Source of the DNA: Enterobacteriaceae bacterium 89
GTDB lineage: Bacteria; Pseudomonadota; Gammaproteobacteria; Enterobacterales; Enterobacteriaceae
NCBI GenBank assembly: GCA_014156375.1
Contig: RQJH01000001.1
Coordinates: forward strand, 248,001-312,000
DNA: 64,000 nucleotides
Direction of reading: 5' to 3'
Shown here: in pieces, positions 61,323 to 64,000 of the stretch
Numbering within the stretch: the first letter of the stretch is position 1
Layout of the letters: the number at the start of each line of letters is the position of its first letter
Position numbers and translations under genes: made by a program
Notes under the pieces: model-generated
Told to the model about the DNA's origin: nothing
The model's database searches: none
What the model saw: only the letters and a program-made list of their open reading frames with translations

Positions 61323-62185
61323 CAGGCCTCACCCGTAATCTGGTTGACCCAGCCGTCGAGAGTGGCAAACGTAGGTTTGGTATCCATCGGCAGCATTTTG
61401 CGCCCGGCATCGACCGCCAGCAGCGTCGGTTTGCCCGCCACGTGGTTAACCAGCACCGTACGCACGCACTCCAGCACGGCAATCTGCTTTTTCGTTCTCT
61501 GCTCCATGGCGTTCGCCACCGGATCCATCAGGCAATAACAGAAGAAAACACCGAGGAAAGTGCCGACCAGTGCCGCGGCGACCTTCACGCCGATCACCGC
61601 AATAGATCCGTCGATCGACTGCATGGTGATGATGATCCCGAGAACCGCCGCACAGATACCGAAGCCCGGCATCGCTTCTGCGGTACGCTGCAAAGAGCGC
61701 GAAGGCTGAAGCAGGTTCTCTTCCATCGCCACCAGCTCTTGCTCAAGGATCCCTTCCAGCTCGTGCTCGTTGATCTTACCCATCGCCATCAGGCGGAAGT
61801 TATCGGAGATAAACGTGATCAGCGGCTTATCGCCGAGCAGCAGCGGATATTTCTGGAACAGCGAGCTGTTATCCGGCGCTTCGATGTGTTCATCCAGCAC
61901 CTTCAGGCCGCCGTCCTGCACCAGTTCTAACAGTTCGTACAGCAGCATCAGCAGCTGGCGCTGATACTCATCGGTGTGTTCATCTTTGCGCATGATGCCG
62001 CGAAACTGACGCCACATTTCCGCCAGCACCGCGCGCGGGTTAGCCAGCACCATTGCGCCAATACCCGCCCCGACGATGATGATGATTTCACCTGGCTGCC
62101 AGAAAGAGGACACCCGCCCGCCGGACATAATAAAACCGCCGACCACACATCCGAGGATGATAAAAATACCCAAGAACTTTTGCAT
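61322..62185 (-). CDS. lafT: LafT, lateral-flagellar MotA-type stator protein
   Basis: A 287-residue stator A subunit with four membrane helices (about 3-22, 30-50, 172-192, 203-223). The conserved stretch AEAMPGFGICAAVLGIIITM precedes helix 3 and the cytoplasmic loop contains charged residues for the rotor contact. It forms the ion channel with LafU. Confidence 0.95.
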   Translation of the reverse strand: MQKFLGIFIILGCVVGGFIMSGGRVSSFWQPGEIIIIVGAGIGAMVLANPRAVLAEMWRQFRGIMRKDEHTDEYQRQLLMLLYELLELVQDGGLKVLDEHIEAPDNSSLFQKYPLLLGDKPLITFISDNFRLMAMGKINEHELEGILEQELVAMEENLLQPSRSLQRTAEAMPGFGICAAVLGIIITMQSIDGSIAVIGVKVAAALVGTFLGVFFCYCLMDPVANAMEQRTKKQIAVLECVRTVLVNHVAGKPTLLAVDAGRKMLPMDTKPTFATLDGWVNQITGEA

Positions 62186-62192
62186 AACTCGT

Positions 62193-62897
62193 TCACTTAT
62201 CGAAAAAAGACTGAATTTTCTGCGCGATTTTTTTATTGAGCTGACACACTCTGGCCTCGGTAAGGTCGAGAACCAGGGCTATCTCTTTCAGGCTCAATTC
62301 GTGCTGGTAATAGAGCGTCAGAATTAACTGTTCACGCTCGTCAAGGCTTGCCAGCGCGCTTCGCAGCGTTCGGCTGACCACCATCTCTTCTTCGAGAGGG
62401 CGGCTGTCTAACGCGCCGGTATAAACATCGTTGCCTAAAAGGTCATCCAGACTCTCCAGGCTTCGGGCGCAGTCGAGCAGCAAATATTCCTGATACTCTT
62501 CCGCCGTAATGGAAAGATGCAGTTTGAGATCGTCAAACACCGGGGTGCGCCCCAGCTTTCGGGAGAGTTCGCGAATGGCATCGTTGAGCTTGTGAGTTTT
62601 CTGTCGCAGGCGACGCGGACGCCAGTCCAGCTGACGCAGTTCATCCAGCACCGCTCCGCGCACGCGTTGAACCGCAAAAGCACCAAACTGCTCGTCAGGT
62701 GGGCCGTAGCGGCGCAGCGCCGTCAGCAGCCCCATCAGAGCAATCTGCTCCATGTCTTCCTGATCCATCACGCTGCTGGCCTGATAAGCCAGCTGGCGGA
62801 CGACTTTTTTAACCAGCGGCAGATACGCTTTCAGGTAGCGTGCTTCATCTGCCGGGGTCAGCGCGTCGCTGGCGATAAAATCCATCATTTCCATCAC
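62193..62897 (-). CDS. lafS: LafS, FliA-type sigma factor of the lateral flagella
   Basis: A 234-residue sigma-28-family factor. Region 2 (about 20-95) contains MDQEDMEQIALMGLLTAL and AVQRVRGAVLDELRQLDW, region 3 is at about 100-150, and region 4 (about 180-232) holds the helix-turn-helix LSLKEIALVLDLTEARVCQL. It would direct late lateral-flagellar genes. The start is uncertain among three nearby ATGs. Confidence 0.94.
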   Translation of the reverse strand: MMEMMDFIASDALTPADEARYLKAYLPLVKKVVRQLAYQASSVMDQEDMEQIALMGLLTALRRYGPPDEQFGAFAVQRVRGAVLDELRQLDWRPRRLRQKTHKLNDAIRELSRKLGRTPVFDDLKLHLSITAEEYQEYLLLDCARSLESLDDLLGNDVYTGALDSRPLEEEMVVSRTLRSALASLDEREQLILTLYYQHELSLKEIALVLDLTEARVCQLNKKIAQKIQSFFDK

Positions 62898-62907
62898 AAC
62901 ATCGGGC

Positions 62908-63378
62908 TTACTGGAAAACCATCTTGCTGATGATCACATCATCAAACGGGACGGGAATTTTCAGGCTGGCAAATTTTTCGACGTAGGCGGCGTTCAGCTT
63001 GTCGCGAAGTTCGCCGACGCTCATGTTGCGTACCACCTGATAGTCCATGTCCGACAGCAGAGCGACGGTTGCGCCACGGATCGCTGGGATCATGTCTTCC
63101 GCACTTTGGGTTTTCTTCGGATCGGAGGTCGCGAGGCTCACTCCCAGCAGCAGGTAACGCTCGTTGTTGCTGTTGCTCTTCAGGGTGATGACCACGTTTT
63201 TGATCTCAACAAACTCCACGTTATGGACTTCGGTCGAGCTGAAAAGGTTGGAGAGCGCGCTCTCGCCGCTGCCGCTGTCAACACGCAGATAGTGCATGCC
63301 GGCGACGGTCATGATGGCGGCGCACATCGCGGTGACCAGGGCGATGATCGCCCCAAAAATCATTGTTTTTGCGTTCAT
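62908..63378 (-). CDS. lafF: LafF, FliL-type basal body protein
   Basis: A 156-residue FliL-family protein with one N-terminal membrane helix (about 7-28) and a periplasmic domain (NVVITLKSNSNNERYLLLGVSL...). FliL rings surround the stator and raise torque. It lies between lafE and lafS as in the E. coli 042 Flag-2 cluster. Confidence 0.9.
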   Translation of the reverse strand: MNAKTMIFGAIIALVTAMCAAIMTVAGMHYLRVDSGSGESALSNLFSSTEVHNVEFVEIKNVVITLKSNSNNERYLLLGVSLATSDPKKTQSAEDMIPAIRGATVALLSDMDYQVVRNMSVGELRDKLNAAYVEKFASLKIPVPFDDVIISKMVFQ

Positions 63379-63391
63379 TATTTTCTGTCTG

Positions 63392-64000
63392 TTAAACGGT
63401 CAGTAGTACGGAGTCATCATGGCGGCGCTGCGCGTCGTGCTCCTGCCCGGCAAATTCATTGCCAGCCAGAATGGCGGCGGATTGCTGATGGGAAAAAGCC
63501 TGACCTTTGCCCTGCTGCTGACCGCCTGACTGTGACGAAACCTGGACGTTGACCTGAATGAAGTTCTGTTCGGTCAGGCTCTGGCGCAGATCGTTGCTGG
63601 TCTGCTGCAGCGCCCGGTAAACCTCGGCGTGGCTGGCGTTGATCTGCACCTGAACCCGACCATTATCGACCTGTAAAGCAATGTCGATTTTGCCCATCTC
63701 CGGCGGATCGAGGCGGATCGTCGCGTGCTGGATCTGGTTTTTCACCTGAACCTGCAGGCGATCGCCCAGCGCGCTTTGCAGCTGCTGCGACCAGCGACTG
63801 TCCTCCAGATCCACCTGCACGGGTGCGTGTTGCATTACCGTAGGATTCAGGTTTGTTGCGTTGAGCGAAGAAGAGGACGGCGCGACGTTAGTCGTCATCG
63901 GCGCAGCGCTCACCGCGGCAAGCGTGGTCAGCACCTGAGGCGCAATCGGCTGCATCTCTTTTGGCAACGTCAGCGCAGGCTCATCGCTTTGCACAGCATG
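63392..64000 (-). CDS. lafE: LafE, FliK-type hook-length control protein (C-terminal part)
   Basis: The frame is open through the right edge of the window, so only the last 202 residues are seen. They contain the Flg_hook domain of FliK (about 80-175 of the fragment; LDPPEMGKIDIALQVDNGRV is its signature stretch) after a Ser/Thr/Ala-rich linker, and a Gln-rich tail. FliK measures hook length and switches export specificity. Confidence 0.9.
   Translation of the reverse strand, partial: HAVQSDEPALTLPKEMQPIAPQVLTTLAAVSAAPMTTNVAPSSSSLNATNLNPTVMQHAPVQVDLEDSRWSQQLQSALGDRLQVQVKNQIQHATIRLDPPEMGKIDIALQVDNGRVQVQINASHAEVYRALQQTSNDLRQSLTEQNFIQVNVQVSSQSGGQQQGKGQAFSHQQSAAILAGNEFAGQEHDAQRRHDDSVLLTV

Overview
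The window is chromosomal DNA of an Enterobacterales species of the family Enterobacteriaceae, close to the Enterobacter / Lelliottia / Citrobacter group. Gene content and order follow the E. coli K-12 arc rsmC – leuQPV – fhuF – bglJ/yjjQ – yjjPB – dnaTC – yjjA – opgB – tsr – btsT – yjiXA – yjiN – yjiS/yjiR, and most proteins are close in sequence to their E. coli counterparts. Accessory blocks are inserted between these conserved genes. I see no insertion sequence, prophage or CRISPR array.

Region 1 (1-15.7 kb) is the conserved backbone: the rsmC tail, three tandem tRNA-Leu(CAG) genes, Fur-controlled yjjZ and fhuF, bglJ/yjjQ, yjjPB, dnaT-dnaC, yjjA and opgB. Insertions here are a diguanylate cyclase, an orphan PTS EIIC with a YbaK-like deacylase, and a pobA-pobR pair for 4-hydroxybenzoate.

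Region 2 (17.5-40.7 kb) lies between the divergent genes tsr and btsT. It is a complete island for anaerobic purine/urate breakdown: sigma-54 activator ygeV; ygeW-ygeX-ygeY-hyuA-yqeA; an XdhC-type chaperone; ygfK-ssnA; ygfS-aegA; uacT; and mocA, an Fe-S subunit and an XdhD-like subunit fused to its FAD subunit. Four transcription units carry a -24/-12 promoter, so YgeV with RpoN probably controls the island as one regulon. Urate or xanthine would enter by UacT. The molybdenum enzyme, YgfK, SsnA, HyuA, YgeY, YgeX and YgeW would take the ring down to pyruvate, ammonia and a carbamoyl compound, and YqeA could recover ATP. XapA, encoded just beyond btsT-yjiXA, could supply xanthine from xanthosine.

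Region 3 (41-57.8 kb) holds btsT-yjiX-yjiA, xapA with a transporter and a LysR regulator, a second kup, small DUF genes, yjiN, yjiS/yjiR, a VOC protein, a TopAI (YjhX) homologue with a leader region, and a methyltransferase. The interval 52.1-52.7 kb contains what looks like an unannotated type I toxin-antitoxin pair. A 53-residue single-helix membrane protein is encoded on the minus strand. Divergent to it is a roughly 111-nt small RNA whose predicted first 22 nucleotides are perfectly complementary to the 5' leader of the toxin mRNA.

Region 4 (57.8-64 kb) is the distal end of a Flag-2 lateral-flagellar operon (lafE-F-S-T-U). It continues without a gap into a YafL-like NlpC/P60 hydrolase and a chromosomal ParM/StbA-StbB pair. 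The operon runs out of the window at the right edge.
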